Under the pieces are notes generated by a model. That model worked only from the letters and a program-made list of their open reading frames with translations. It was not told the DNA's origin and searched no databases. Of a stretch of DNA of 64,000 bases, positions 46,203-58,623 are shown one piece after another. Each line of letters starts with the position of its first letter. Within the stretch, counting starts at the first letter, position 1. The position numbers and the translations under genes are program-made. Source of the DNA: Phellopilus nigrolimitatus (taxonomy: Eukaryota > Basidiomycota > Agaricomycetes > Hymenochaetales > Hymenochaetaceae); NCBI GenBank assembly GCA_021029095.1, contig JAJOHG010000035.1:62001-126000 (forward strand), written 5' to 3'.

Positions 46203-47069
46203 GTCGCAACACAGCGCATAGCCCACGAGAAGGTCAAGCAGCAGCGCGTGCAGCTGCAGGAGCAGGAGGAGCAAGTTGCGCAGCTGCGAGCTCAGATAAC
46301 GACTCTCGAGGGCAAAGAGGGGTCGAGCACGGTGGGCGGAGTCGGTTGGAACCAAGGCGGGACGTCTGTCGACGACTGGTCCACAAAAGTGTGTACCAAT
46401 ACATGTCCTTCTTCAGCTCACTGTATGCTAATGTATGCCAAATGTGCCAGAACACAGCATCGAAGCTAGAAAAACTCATAAATCACTGGGCGGCGGACGT
46501 GATACGCGCCCCACCCACGCCGCTAAACGTGATCAGGGACGTTACCCTGACGGACCTCAGGAGCTCCGCCCCAGACGACAGCGAGACGTCCCCCATGCTC
46601 GTCCAGAGCCTCCTGCGGCACGCCATGGCAGAAACCATCTCGGAGGGGGTCATCAACTGCCTCATCGTTACGAGCTCGAGCGAGGCCAATGTGCAGCTTA
46701 CACGCATCCACGAGCACCTCTTCGCACGCGACCCGACCGTCGCGGGCGTCTGGCGGCGCCAGACGTTCTCCGCCGCCGTCGAAACATGCTCGCCTGCGAT
46801 GTCGCAGCAGCTCCTCGCCGAGACGATGCCCGGGCTCGCACGGCTCTTCACGTCCGAGACGGGTATGCTTTCCGCGTCCGTCGCACAGCTTCTCGACGCC
46901 GCGTATGGCTTTTTGCACATGCTGCACGGCTCGGGCGCAGGGAGCGCGGGGGGCGCAGACACGTTCTACCGTGCGTTCGTGCCCGAGCTCGGGAGCGTGC
47001 TGTACCAGCGGCGCGGCGTTTGCCACCTGCTGCCGCTTTACGCAAACGTGCAGGTCAACCCGTCTGTGA
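46203..47069 (+). pseudogene. coiled-coil protein gene fragment
   Basis: Exon from an AACACAG acceptor at about 46203: EKVKQQRVQLQEQEEQVAQL (coiled coil), GGVGWNQGGTSVDDWSTK. Then an intron (GTGTGT...ACAG, about 46390-46457) and a long exon ASKLEKLINHWAADVIRAPP, EANVQLTRIHEHLFARDP, VWRRQTFSAAVETCSPAMSQ, ADTFYRAFVPELGSVLY. This resembles the C-terminal part of a conserved basidiomycete protein of unknown function. There is no start codon in frame upstream, and after ELGSVLY the sequence departs from the expected continuation and runs into SNF5-related DNA. It is therefore cut at both ends. Confidence 0.5.
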
Positions 47070-49211
47070 CGCGCAGGCGCGCGCGCGCATCCCGGAGCTG
47101 TCCGCCGGCAAGATCCCAGAGGTCCAGGGGTGGATGACGGCGGGATGGCCGGGTGTGCGAAGGCGGAGCTCGCTGCGGGGCTTGCGAGCACGCGCGCGCG
47201 CTGATGGGAGCGTGGCACGCAGGTCGAGACTGCGGTCGCCGCACACCGTTGGAAAGAGAAGTTTGACATTGTGTACCGGTACGTCCCGGGCTCGCACGAG
47301 GGCGGCAGAAAGAAGGTGCGGCGACACAAGAGCCTGAAGGTGCCTGGGAATGTGAAGCTGGGCGAGGCAAACCGTGCATAGCAGCTCGTCCCGATATATC
47401 TCGACGTCGAGCGTCATAAATACTGCGATATGTTTGTGTGGAACTTGAATGGTACGAAAAGATAGCAGTTTTGTTTCTAGTCTCTTCCTTTGCTGATCTC
47501 GCTTATTATTGTTGCTGGCAGACCCGATCGTAACGCCCGAAGCCTTCGTGCAGTCAGTCATAGACGACTATAGCCGTTCCTCAAGCTATCACGCAACCAC
47601 TACCAAATAGATACATGCGCGGTTGGCCAGCAACGACGTGTCCGTCGCGCCGACAGAGAGCATGCTGGAAGTTGCGCGCTGCAGGGCCCCGATGCGGAGT
47701 GGCGGGCATCCTGGCGTAAGCGTCTGCGCAATGAGGATGGCTACGGCTGCACACGCGCACTGTTGCAGAACGTGCCGGAGCCGCAGGGTCGCGCGAAGAA
47801 GCGATGCAAGTTTGCGTCGCCGCAGGGTGCAACGAAGGGTGCGCGGGCGTTGCTTGACGAGGACGCGTCAGTGGACGGTCGACAAGATGGACATTGAAAA
47901 TGCGGAGCCTACGCCGAAGCAGTTCACAGAGATCTCCAGCAGCGGTCCCGGACTCACTGGAGAGTTCCAGCAAGTGTCACATTTTCATTCTTTTTGCACA
48001 CAATCTTCTTACTATTTCCACAGAACTGCCCACACTGAATATGAAAACAAGTCAGTACCTACCAAAAGTCTCTTTTCCTCGTCGGGCACCTTTCCAATGG
48101 TCTAGCGGCCCAGGATGACGATCTGCGCCTGTTGCGCGCTCCGTCACCCGGACACAGTCGTGCCAGCCGATCATCAACTATCTCAGTGACAGCGAGCTCG
48201 ACCGGCTCGACCGGCTCGACAAGGAGCGCAAAAGGAGGCGAACAAGCAGCGGAAGCGCAACACACGTGGGCGGCGCGGCGTCGCCCTGCCGGACCACGAG
48301 CCACTCAAGACGCACCACACGCCGGCGATCGGGTTCCCCGAGGTCAACCCGTCGACTATTGCGCTCGCCGCGGCGGCAGCTGCGTAAATCACGCAGGGTG
48401 CCCGCAGCGGCGGCGTCGGTCACCAAGAACCGGGACGGCTATCATTCTGACGATCTCGTGCACTCCGTCTGCGCCTGCGGTCGCGCTATCGAAGAACCAG
48501 AAGGCGAAGGGTTCGTTCAAAGCGCCAAAGTACACAGTCGATTCTGAAGGCACGTGCAAATGTCACCGCGGCGACGCCATCGACGGTGGCGGACTCGTCG
48601 ACATTCGAGCCGCCGCTGAAAGGCGACTTGCCGCTGCCCGTTTCTTCGACTTCCGCCTCGGTGCCGGACTCGAAGGCCTCAAGGATTGTCAAGGCACGAA
48701 GACAAAGAGGCGAAGGAGCGCGAATATGCAGATGGACAGCGTGCGAACATGATCGATGGCATCTGGCATTGCTCGAATTGCGGCTATCCTGATAGTATCG
48801 CTGTCGGACGTCGAAAAGGCCCGCTTGGAAATAAATCTCAGTGCGGCGCATGCGGTGAGAGCGACTCTGTCCTTCCGTACTTTGCAAAATTGACATTTCA
48901 TGCAAGGCGAATTCTGCCATCGCCATCGTCGGCCACGATCTGTGGAGTACAATACCGACACAGATTTCTGCATCAACCTCAAGGTGGAGGGCGAGCGGGT
49001 CAAGGCGAGCGCAAAAAAGCGAGGTGGCACCGCGGCGCTCCCCGTGCAAAACATCCAACAGGACCAAGCGCCGATACCCTCGTCCATGACGGACAACCAA
49101 TCGTCGCCGACGGTGCTAAAGCACGAAGTTTGGGTCGAGATCAAGTCGCCAAAGAAAACGCGGGCCTCGCCAACGTCGGACACAAAAAGTGGATACGCGT
49201 CGCGTAGATAG
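47070..49211 (+). pseudogene. SNF5: SNF5/SMARCB1-like chromatin remodelling subunit, heavily disrupted copy
   Basis: SNF5-domain blocks: KEKFDIVYRYVPGSHEGGRK, LVPIYLDVERHKYCDMFVWN joined across an intron to DPIVTPEAFVQSVIDDYS, then WRKRLRNEDGY and RRGVALPDHEPLKTHHTPAI. A GATA-type zinc finger follows (WHCSNCGYPDSIAVGRRKGP, CGACG) and, after another intron, HRHRRPRSVEYN. The reading is broken by stops at TRAR* (about 47203), NRA* before QLVPI (about 47381) and TTK* (about 47610), and by frame changes (for example near 48695 between IVKAR and EDKEAKERE). Introns are retained, so it is a DNA-level copy. In fungi Snf5 is the core subunit of SWI/SNF remodelling; a working copy should be elsewhere. 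The finger is GATA-like (C-x2-C...C-x2-C). Confidence 0.72.
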
Positions 49212-49714
49212 ACATGATGTACATACAAATCCATGAAAATAGACTTTTGACTGAAGAAAAGAGGTTGAAAATGATCAAATTCCCTGTTTGTTTTGCAGGG
49301 CTACGCTAGTACATAGACCAGCCCCCGAGCAGGACGCCACTCGTGCTCCGAAGATAATCAACTTACTACTGTCAGATATGCATTTTCCCTAAATCAGTTA
49401 ATATACATGTATACTAAAGCAAATGGTACAAAAAAGAACTAAAAAAAAAGGAATCGTAACATGCCATGCGCAGCAATGGCCCACAACCAAAGTTAATAGT
49501 ACATGTACATGCAAATCCAAGCTTCATATTCATTTCTCAGTATTATAATACACTAATAAATGACTTCCTTGAGCCCGACTGCTCAGGGTATGCTTTCTGT
49601 CTGCCTATCTAGTTACATCCACTGAAATGTATCTGTACTGTATCTGTAAACCAAATAATGCGATTGTACGTATAAAAATGAGATCAGGGAAGCGAAATCC
49701 AAAGCAAAGCCTCG
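49212..49714. other. AT-rich spacer, no gene seen
   Basis: Convergent 3' flanks. Nothing recognisable. Confidence 0.45.
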
Positions 49715-52314
49715 TCATAGAGGGGCCCAGCCCTCGCCCTCAGGAAGCTTCAGCTCGTCACGCTCATAAGCCGACCGGCCCCTCCCGCGTCCACGCACTG
49801 TCGCATCCTTATCCCCATTCCCGTCACCGCCCTCATCCCCTTCCCCGTCCACCCCACTTCCCCACTCTCCTGCGTACCCCTCATCCGAATCTGCACCCGT
49901 GCTGCGCACATAATCCACATCCATTCCTGCATCCGCATCATCGTCGCCGCCGCCGCCGCCGTGTACGAGCCGATCGCCCGCCTCGCCCGCGAGGTGATAG
50001 TCGCGGCCATTCGGCACGAACCCGCGGCGCGGCGCGAGTCCCGCCTCTGCCTTGTACCGTGCCCGAGCGAGCGTTGGCTGTGCGCGCTGCTGCAGTGCGC
50101 TGAATGTGCGTTGCAGCTGCGCGAAAGCGTGCGGAGGCGGCGGGCGCTCGTCCTCGCGCTCCCTCTCGCGTTCCTTCTTCGGGCCATCAAGCTCGAGCCT
50201 CGCGAAGCGCCCTGCGCCCGCCCGCTTCTCAAGCGCGGCGGTAAAGGCGTTCGTGAACGGAGAGCTCCCATCGCCGTCGCCGTCGCCATCTACGTCCAGT
50301 GTACGTGGGCGCGGCGTGATTTGTACGCTCTCCGGACGCCTTCGGCGGGGCGGGGGAAGCGGTGGGCTGAGTCTCCCCGAAGACTCCCCCGGCGAGGACG
50401 TCTGGTGCATACTGTGCGAGCGTGCCCCGCGCGGGTAGCCCGTAGGCGACACTGGTGAGGGCGTCGGCGAGGAGGACGACGACGAGGGCGTCAGCGCCGC
50501 GGAGTTCGGACTGGACTTTGGGGAGTGGTACGATTGATACGAGGGCGAACGGACATGTCTCCCGGTGACGCTCCCTGGCCCAGAAACCGATTTTGCGGAG
50601 TTCGAGTGCAGGCTGGGCCGCCGCGCGGGGTGCATCGGCGGTACCGCGAACTGCTCCGACGTCGATGGCTGCCGACCCTTCTCTCTCTCCCGCTCCTGTT
50701 CACTCTCCGAAAGGGCATCCGTGGAGCTGAACGACGTGCGGCCGGGCGAGCGCGTCCGCCGACGCGACCGCAGCCGCGCGCCGGCAATCTGTTCCAGGCT
50801 TCCTGCGCTCTGTGCCTCCGAGTACGCAGACACAGACGAGCGCGCTGACTTGGGGCTCGGAGGGCGCGGCACCGGGCGCCGGGCGCCCTTGTCCGGGCTG
50901 CGACTTACGCCCTGCACTGCCTCCTTCGGCTGCACGACGTCCGCAGAGGAGCGGATGACCTCCAACACACGCGTGCGGCCTGCTTGGTCCTTTGCTCGCT
51001 TCAGAGTCGCACCCGCACGCGAAGCGAGCAGCGACTGCTGCATCAGAGGCGTCACACGGTGTGGCGGCGGAGGGGGTGGGTTCAGCTGGTTCGCGGTCGA
51101 TGAGCCTGAGTTAGAGTTGCTCGAGACGCTGGAACTGTGGGCATGGAGCGTTGGGACTGATGTTGGGAGGAAGGGCTTCGTTGGTGGCGGCGGAGGCGGG
51201 AGGAGCGCAGGGCCCTGCCCAGACATATGCGCTGGTTTACGTGGTGGGAGCGGTGGAGTCTTCCCGGTTCCGGTCCCATTACTAGACTTTATTGCGCCGG
51301 AGAGTGTCTTCGCGCGTTGAAGGAACGGATTAGTCGATCCCGGCCGCACGCCCATGGCTCCAGCACCTTCAGCTCGTGGTTTCGAAGATACAGGAGGTAT
51401 GGGAGGGGCAGAAGAAAGTGAAGCACGCCGCGCAGAGGGAGCATTTGGTTTCGAGGAAGGAGTCAAAGATGGGTGTGCTGGTGGTGGATGAGGACGAGCG
51501 GGTGCCGAGTGAGGTGGGTTTGTGTGAGGATTGGAGGAGTTTGGATTAGGATCCGGAAGAAAGGGGTCCAGAAAGAAAGGATTCCCCCGACTTGTGCTTG
51601 TGGGATGTGTTGAGTCATGTGTCGGCTCGATGGGAAGGTCCGGCGTCGGTGGATCGAGTTGTTTTAATCTCGAAGCGGGAAATGAGAAACGAGAGGTCGA
51701 TGGCGACGATGGCTCGGCTTTTGCAATCGGAGGAAAATAAAATAATCGAAAATTTAGACAACTTACAAACAATATCAGGACGGGGCCGAGTAGACGCACC
51801 TTGGACGAAGACGTTGCCCTCGCCGACATCACTGCCACTTCTCGCAGTGCATCAGTAGCCGCAACGCCGCGAGAAGTTGTCCTCCGGCCAGTGCATCCTT
51901 CTGCGCCATTTGTGGCACAAAAAGCTGTAGCACCTTGACACGGAATCCACGTCAGCTTCGTCGATGCCAGCAACAACACCCGAGTCCACGACGCACCTTG
52001 TCAATCTCACCTACGCCGAGGTCCCTGAAGCGCCCTTTCATCCATGCACGCACCTCGCGCACCCCGACCTGCTTCCGTTCGAGCTCATCGTCGGGCACCG
52101 CGCAGTTGCCATCATCGAGAAGGTCGTGCAGAGCGTCAACATAGACGGCGTACTCAGTATCCGAGAGCGCCGACACATGTAGAAAAAGACGTCGCGACGG
52201 CCGCGTCGTCGCCATCGCTCTCGCGAAGAATGGGAAGAAAATGGGAGGGGAAAATATGGACACGAGGAAGGAGACGTTAGTTGTGGTCTGCGCCGGCGCG
52301 CCTTGGCTCGCCAT
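49715..52314 (-). CDS. proline-rich SH3-ligand-like protein with N-terminal EF/EH-like helices
   Basis: The N-terminal exon (LFLHVSALSDTEYAVYVDAL, VREVRAWMKGRFRDLGVGEI) and second exon (VLQLFVPQMAQKDALAGGQL, LAALRLLMH) look like an EF-hand/EH-type helical domain. The large third exon (about 51720-49715, 660 residues) is intrinsically disordered and Ser/Pro-rich, with SH3-ligand motifs such as TPPLPPRKP, poly-proline runs, NPF motifs (TNPFLQRAK, GNPFFLDPF) and an acidic-Gly C-terminus ending EGEGWAPL. NPF plus SH3 ligands suggest an endocytosis or actin-patch adaptor; this is inference. Introns: GTGCGT...CAAG and GTGCGT...AAAAG. Exon 2 needs a one-base shift near 51847 to run from RLLMH into RSGSDVGEGNVFVQ, so either an indel or an unusual splice is present. 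Start at 52314 or an internal Met (MATTRPSRRLF, about 52215). Confidence 0.62.
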
Positions 52315-52940
52315 GCGTCATCGGCATCGCCAAATGCTGTGCTGCTTTCCGCCCCGTCTACTGACTCCGTTTTAATTTAAAAAGCTACGTTTTTCCTTTC
52401 CTGGGATTTCACTCTGGAAGACTTTAACAATGCGAGTAGAATCTTTTACAAACTTCTAGATATGCTATCTTCCAGCTTTGCCTTCGTTTGCTGCTTCCGT
52501 AGTTCAGCAGAACAGAAATTTCTTGCCGAGCGCATGTGACTTGCGCGTGGCCAACCGTTGATGCCTGCCGAGTGATTTGCACAGCTATTCAATTTGTGGA
52601 TGAACTCGTCAAAGACAGAAAAATGGCATGCTTATATTACCACAGTATCAGTGCGGAGTTACTTCAATTGGATCGTATATATGCTAGTCACTACTTGTGG
52701 ACGACTACGTAAGCTCGTCTTGAGACTCGAGTAGTAAGTACACTTTCCAATCGTAAATTTCTCGAGGAAGCTGTTGGTATGACTTCTTCTATATTTGCTT
52801 CAGTTTCTTGCAAGTTATAAATAAGACAAAAATGGAGGCCAGAATTTCCTAATGATCAATACCAGCGAGCAACGAAACCAGTGTTCGATACTGTACATAT
52901 TCGGGTCTCCGAGAAGAGAGGCGTAGAACTGAAAACAAAC
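52315..52940. other. intergenic, no gene seen
   Basis: AT-rich. Upstream region of the proline-rich gene and 3' flank of the next gene. Confidence 0.45.
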
Positions 52941-55069
52941 TTAATTCCCGGTACCAGAAGGACGGGCTTGGAAGTAGTGTGATGAATAAACGTGATTCAC
53001 CTGAACAATTTAGCAGAATCAATACCGACTTGAAGTGCTCATACTAGATTGGAAACTTACGAGCTCTACCCAAGTCATGCACAGCTGTGTGTTTTCTTCC
53101 AGGTCGCATACGTTACAGGTGAATTTCGTAAACATCATGCGGCGCATGGACTTATTCTCGCGGGACATCGTCATTCGAGCAAGCAGACATTCGGCGATCC
53201 TAATAGGGTATGTCGCTACCTTCACCCTCGCTACCCACGACTTGGAGAATTCCGCGTCCCACGAATCCGTAGTGCTGCTGAGCTCGTGAATAGACCTCCG
53301 GACGTCGCTGAAAGTTTTCAGCTGCCGTTCTGCACCCTCGCCGGACACGAAGAACGTCGATGCGTGTCCTAGAAGAGAAGAGTCGTTAGCAGCCTTCATG
53401 TCCGTGACATCCGGTGACGCGGGAATCTGCACGGCGGCGAGCTTGGATCGAACTTTTGCCGATAATACTCTCTTTATGTTCTTCCAGCGCTTCGAGTGCA
53501 GAGCCAACAGCCATTCCTCCATCTGATTGAACACGGAAAGCTCAACTCCAAGTGCAGTGCCGCCTTCCTCAATTGCTTGATGCACCGCAGGCACCCTATA
53601 AAGATCGTGGAAATTTATGCAGGCTGCCGCCCGATCAAGACTCCAGCAGAAATTCCTGACAATTCTTTGAAACTGCTCAATTATGATGTTTTCTCGTATG
53701 CTCCGCCTCAATGCAAGCACATCACGCTTGATGGAAGGGACGTGAACGCCGAGCTTCACGATTAGGTTTTCTTCCGCTATTTTCATGCTTATCATCACGC
53801 AATTCTTATTTTAGTAAGACACTAGACTTACCTGCAGCAGTCAGTTCTACGACGTCAGTCCCGAGTCGAAGAGCACGCCACTCTGGGACTGAAGTTGGTA
53901 TGCCTATCTCGTATAAGAGCTCTACTGTTTCTCCCGTGCGGTTTGCCAGTCCTTCGATTACTCTGTAACATGGTTTTCAAATTAATGAAAGTGAACTGCA
54001 AAACCTAGACGATATCAACTCACCTTCTTCGTAAGCAGCCTATCTGGAAACTCATCCAACGCTTCAACCGTTTCTCGTGCTAATAAATCAAAAGAGGCAG
54101 GAGTCCGACGTGCGCTCAGTACAGGGCAATAAAGGAGAGAAAAAAATAAGACTGACCAGTAGCAGCTTCAATATTTCCTTATTGACGACCGCCCGCGCAT
54201 CCTTGTTTTCAATCTTCTCAAAATCTTCCGTGAGCTGACACACATAGCTTCGTTTAAAGTCATATGTCTTCGCGACATGGAACGGTTTGTCTCTATAAAA
54301 AAGGGGCGCTAAATGAAAACATGAACATGCAAAGAATTTCAGAACGATAAACAAAATGTACGCACAATCATTCTCTTTCGTAACAGCAATAGACACATCG
54401 CGGTGACCGGTATCGATTCCTTTCAGAAGGTTCAAGTAAACTTTCTCTTCAAGGCTATTTCAGAGATCGTGAGCAATGCAGAATTTTATATATAAGGTCC
54501 GAACGCACCTCGAAAGACAATGCACGCACATCCGCCTCCGCTCTCTTAAATTAAGCGTGTTTCTCGGATTTCCACAGTTCTGAAGCGCGTGCATAAAGTT
54601 TTAGCGAAGAGTATACGAAGATTAAAGGGGTGTATGAAACCGTACCATACAGACGGATAGAAAGACGAGCCGCATGTATTGGATCTGAGTAAGGTCTGGC
54701 GGGCACTCGGGCATGCGGACCGCTCTCCCAACCTTCGCCCAAACCATGTCGGACACAGGCGACGGCCCACTCAGAAACACGTAGAAAGTCATGCAGGTGA
54801 ATGCCAGTGACAAAAGGGCTTGAGGCGAGGTGAAAGACGCAAGCTATGTGAGCGGGTCGTGACGTTAGTTTCGGTCCATCAGAGTTGAGCATTAGGAGAG
54901 TGCTGTGGCTGTCGACGATACATACCTCTAGGAAGATGTCCGGAGGCAAGTTCATGATCTTTTGGGCTTGATTATGCCTTGTGGCAGGAGACGAGCTCGT
55001 GGTCCTGGAAGAAATATGCTCTATGGGTGAGATATTCAAAATATCCGGCGACGCCGGACCCTCGTCCAT
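52941..55069 (-). CDS. F-box protein with two cysteine/histidine zinc sites (family B, copy 2)
   Basis: Same architecture as the 42.8-45.3 kb gene. Start MDEGPASPDILN (55069; a further upstream exon is possible). F-box IMNLPPDIFLE joined across a GTATGT intron to LASFTSPQALLSLAFTCMTF, then VWAKVGRAVRMPECPPDLTQ. Zinc Cys in CMNCGNPRNTL and MCVHC. Then FHVAKTYDFKRSYVCQLTED, long helices (NIIIEQFQRIVRNFCWSLDR) and a C-terminal TKFTCNVCDLEENTQLCMTW, VEL joined to VNHVYSSHYF, a C-x2-C...H...H site. Stop 52941. About eight introns, all plausible GT-AG. Predicted SCF adaptor. It differs in sequence from the 42.8 kb copy over most of its length, so the duplication is old or the genes evolve fast. Confidence 0.75.
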
Positions 55070-56540
55070 TCTCTGAAGCTTCGAGGCCTGGCTATCGTCA
55101 CTTCTCAGAAGTATGTCAGCGCCTAAACAAAGTCTCGTATCAGCAAACGAGCTCACTCTGCACTCCTGTTCATTATTAAGAAGTCTGGGTATGACAAGAA
55201 AGTCTGGCACGACAAGAGACGGATGTGGTTGGGAAGAGAGAAAGAGGAAAGTGTGGTTGAGCCTGTGATGTCTGAGTTATGTGACTGTTAGTTTGTGTGG
55301 CCAACAAGTTTCAAAGGAGACGTCTATTGTTCCCTGTTGAGGCGCAAGTGACATGCACGTGTACACAATATTAAATGAACCTAAATGAACCCACCTTCAT
55401 TCGAACTTTGTCGATAGCTTACTTTTTAGTTGTTGTCACCATGCGTGGTGATTTTCGATGATTTTGACAAGCTACTCGGAAATTCAGGTTTCAAGCTACT
55501 TGGACCTAGTATATAATCCGGGGACGGGCCTAGAAATACCCTGCTCCCTGCTCGAAAGGCTTCAGCCACAATTGGGGGGGGGGGGGGGGGGAGGGGTTAA
55601 AAACCTTGTTCGACATGTCTTGACAAACTTTGAGATTTTGATGTGCCTGAAAAAGCTAAAGATACCGTCAAACCCTCACTAGAAATCGCCGAGATGAGAT
55701 CTACGATGCAGGTTCTTCTCATATTCTATCTCAATTATTTCTACTGGAATATAAGGCACATTTCTGTTAAGTCAGCTTCGTATACACCTTGATCATTGGA
55801 TCTTGAAGTACGCTCACCGAAAGGGAGATCGATGGCGACAGCTCCCCGAATATATGCGTACTATGCCCAGGTCAATCAGGAAATTGCTTTGGTCTACGGT
55901 AGCTGCAATTTATGGGCGCGTCCTATGACTCCTGTCCTGATGGAAATTGACGCAAAATGTCATTTGTTGGAAGATGTTGTTTACGACGGTAACGCCTCAG
56001 GCCCTCAGCGTGTAGTGAGAAGGATGTCATCTCGTAATCACAATCACACGAGTTTGATGGAAGTGTAACTGGCACCGTCGCATAAACTTCGGAACATCAT
56101 TAACATGGCTACAATTTCAAATCATTCCGCTGTCTTGATGCACCCGCCCTTCCGCGATATGATTCTGGCATTTTGGAAAAACATGTATAATGCTTACATC
56201 CTTTGTTTTCGTGGACAGCCTCGCAATGCCTTATGCCTCGGACATGGTTCTAACTTCTTCGCAAGTCCTGCTGAGCTATCCATTTGCGTTCGTCATAGGA
56301 AGTTTTTACAGACTCCCATCTGTGCATTACTTGAACATAAAAAGTTACAACGACCTCACTTGTATCCTCCCCCACATCGCCCTAGGTTTTAATCAATAAG
56401 GTCGCAGATTATATACGATCCGAAACCTTACAACGGACATTACATGTCTAATGGAGGGACTGATCGGTAAACCTTCATCTTAAAGCTTGGAAACTCACGT
56501 ACCTCAGTTGTATCCAGTGCGGATCGTCATGCTTCGAGAA
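55070..56540. other. intergenic, with an 18-base G run
   Basis: Short frames at 55830-56068 and 56105-56392 (+) have no recognisable product. An uninterrupted run of 18 G lies at 55574-55591. Confidence 0.4.
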
Positions 56541-56927
56541 TTAGGCCGACTTCTCCTGCGTCTTGTCATTGGTCCCTTTTGTCTTGTTTTCCGACTCTTG
56601 CTCTTCCTCGGTACTGTCGTAAACAATCTCTTCCTCCGACTCGCACTCGGTTTCATCCGAGTCATACTGCGAGCCAGAATCCTCTGGGATCTGATCGTTC
56701 GCTATGCCGCCAGGGCCATACAACTTAGGAGGATCACCACATTTGCTGGAAAATCGAATGTGCATGTCAGCACGATGGGGACAAAGAATGGTTATAAGGA
56801 TGGACTTACTCGGCGTTCCAAGTGCGGGCCATCGTACTTTCACTAAAAAAAGCGAGAAAGAAAGGGGAAGTGAGTGAGGACGAAGGGGCTGGGTATCTTC
56901 AGTGAAGGGCAAGAGCGTATCTTTCAT
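56541..56927 (-). CDS. acidic C-terminus of an unrecognised protein
   Basis: Two exon pieces are joined by a GTAAGT...CCAG intron (about 56755-56812): VKVRWPALGTP then KCGDPPKLYGPGGIANDQIP, followed by a strongly acidic tail (DETECESEEEIVYDSTEEEQ) and stop. An upstream exon is needed and was not found. I do not recognise the protein. Confidence 0.35.
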   Translation of the reverse strand: MKDTLLPFTEDTQPLRPHSLPLSFSLFLVKVRWPALGTPSKSILITILCPHRADMHIRFSSKCGDPPKLYGPGGIANDQIPEDSGSQYDSDETECESEEEIVYDSTEEEQESENKTKGTNDKTQEKSA

Positions 56928-58438
56928 GTTTTAATATGTAGCCGGTGTGGCTTGAGCCACTTTGTTCATGTTTGGGTTTTTGATCACGAACAATAGAAAA
57001 TAGCCGCAAGGCCTCACAACCCAAGCGCCTTACATAGAATACGCATATCGGCAATTATGTGGCCTGCACAAGTCAAAGTGCTATACAAGAAAGCAGCTTC
57101 TGAAGTCCAAGAAGTAGTCAGTCTTTCTTTTTCTGAGGCTCTTGTTCGTTTGTAGATGAGTTGAGAATACCTCGTTTGTTTTGTCGGGGGAAAATATACA
57201 TGCACAGCGGTGGCCAGCACACCGGCCTCAGCCACCGCGGGCCAGACCAGAAAACAACTAGGATTAAGCTTCTGTAGGGGATGAAAGATGGTATAAGCTA
57301 CCCCGAGCTCGTTTGGATGAGAAGTTCAGTATCAGATTTGTGGTATACGGCCTTGATGTTTCTGAGATGGCGGCGGAGACTGACGACGCAACCTATATAT
57401 AAACTATGCCAACCATGGGAGTGAAACGAATGTGAGCATAAGCGAAATTATATTCGATACTGAAGGCTCTTTAGTAAGTGACAAAAAGTAAGTGGACGAG
57501 TAAGGCGATTTGAGGTTTACTTGGCAGACGTCAATGTGTTTTAGCTAGAAAATATCGTAAAGGCTGCCATAAGTCACTGTAAACTTAACAGCAATTTATG
57601 GATGCTTTGGCTACGAGAAATAGTTTCGCGCGCGCGTAGTACTGAATCGCAGACTTCGATCCTTTATAGACCGTGATTGAAGTCGATGCATGGGCCTCAT
57701 GATGTGAAGGTAACGGCTAGCAGAGATGGCTGACGCTCTCCCAGGTATATCACAAAAAGTGCCAACAAGTAGGGATTTAGACATGGTGTGATTGCAGAGG
57801 TTGATTTACAAATGATAGACTAGGTCGGTAAAGCAAAATTGTAGTGCCAGGTCGATGCAGGCGTCGAGACATCTAGTCGAGGTATAAGGTCATGCATGGA
57901 AAGAAATGACTTACGGAAATCCTTTTCGTCAGGTTAAGTGCATCTGAGAAACTACGGAGGTTCTGTTCTGTTCGTCACCCTTTGCGATCTGCTAATCTTC
58001 TCTGCACCCGTCTACCGTAGAAAAAGCTCCCGATCTGATTTGTACACGATTGTCATGAAACATTGAGCGCACCACCATCGTCTCTGACCAAGTGATATAT
58101 TGACTTAGCTTTCACTAGGAAAGTCCTTATCCTCCAGATATGAACATAGATCTAGCCATCCATCTTACACTGAGGGACCTTCTCGCACTTCTCGTTGAGT
58201 ACATACTATCTGAAGCCATCGACGTCTTCGATGATAAAGCTTAAGACAAGAAGAGAGAGCAAGCATTTGACTGCTTTCCGTACGAAATTGTAGCCGACGC
58301 GTTTGGAATAGGCTCAGGAAAGACTAGAGTGCGGATGCCTTCGACTTGTCCGGAGCAGAAACGAATGGGTGAGTCCGACCTCAGATATAATGGATCGAAC
58401 TATGTGATCAGAGATTTACATTTGATACTCAATGTTAA
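56928..58438. other. gene-poor region upstream of tRNA-His
   Basis: About 1.5 kb without supported genes. A short 34-codon frame near 58139 (+, MNIDLAIHLTLRDLLALLVE) is too small to judge. Confidence 0.4.
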
Positions 58439-58509
58439 GTCTCTGTCGATTAGTGGTTAAATCGCCACGTTGTGGCCGTGGCGCCGTGTGTTCGATTCAC
58501 ACCAGAGAC
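58439..58509 (+). tRNA. tRNA-His (anticodon GTG), intronless
   Basis: A 71-base cloverleaf with a perfect 7 bp acceptor stem (GTCTCTG/CAGAGAC). D-arm with TTAGTGGTTA. Anticodon stem CCACG/CGTGG with loop TTGTGGC placing GTG at positions 34-36. T-arm GTGTG/CACAC with loop TTCGATT. All stems pair without mismatch. Box A and box B are intact. It lies 115 bp upstream of RPC40. Confidence 0.95.
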
Positions 58510-58623
58510 ATTCCTTGATAGATGCTGTTCTTTTCTCCGTATTCTTCAGATGCTTAAGTAATCAGAAATTTGAGTCTCGCTGGACTTTTGCCGGTCGGCG
58601 CAAACGTGGTTGCCTCAGTCCAA

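Noticed and set aside
50052..51320. Plus-strand frames opposite the proline-rich gene
   Set aside because: Shadows of the low-complexity, GC-rich coding strand.
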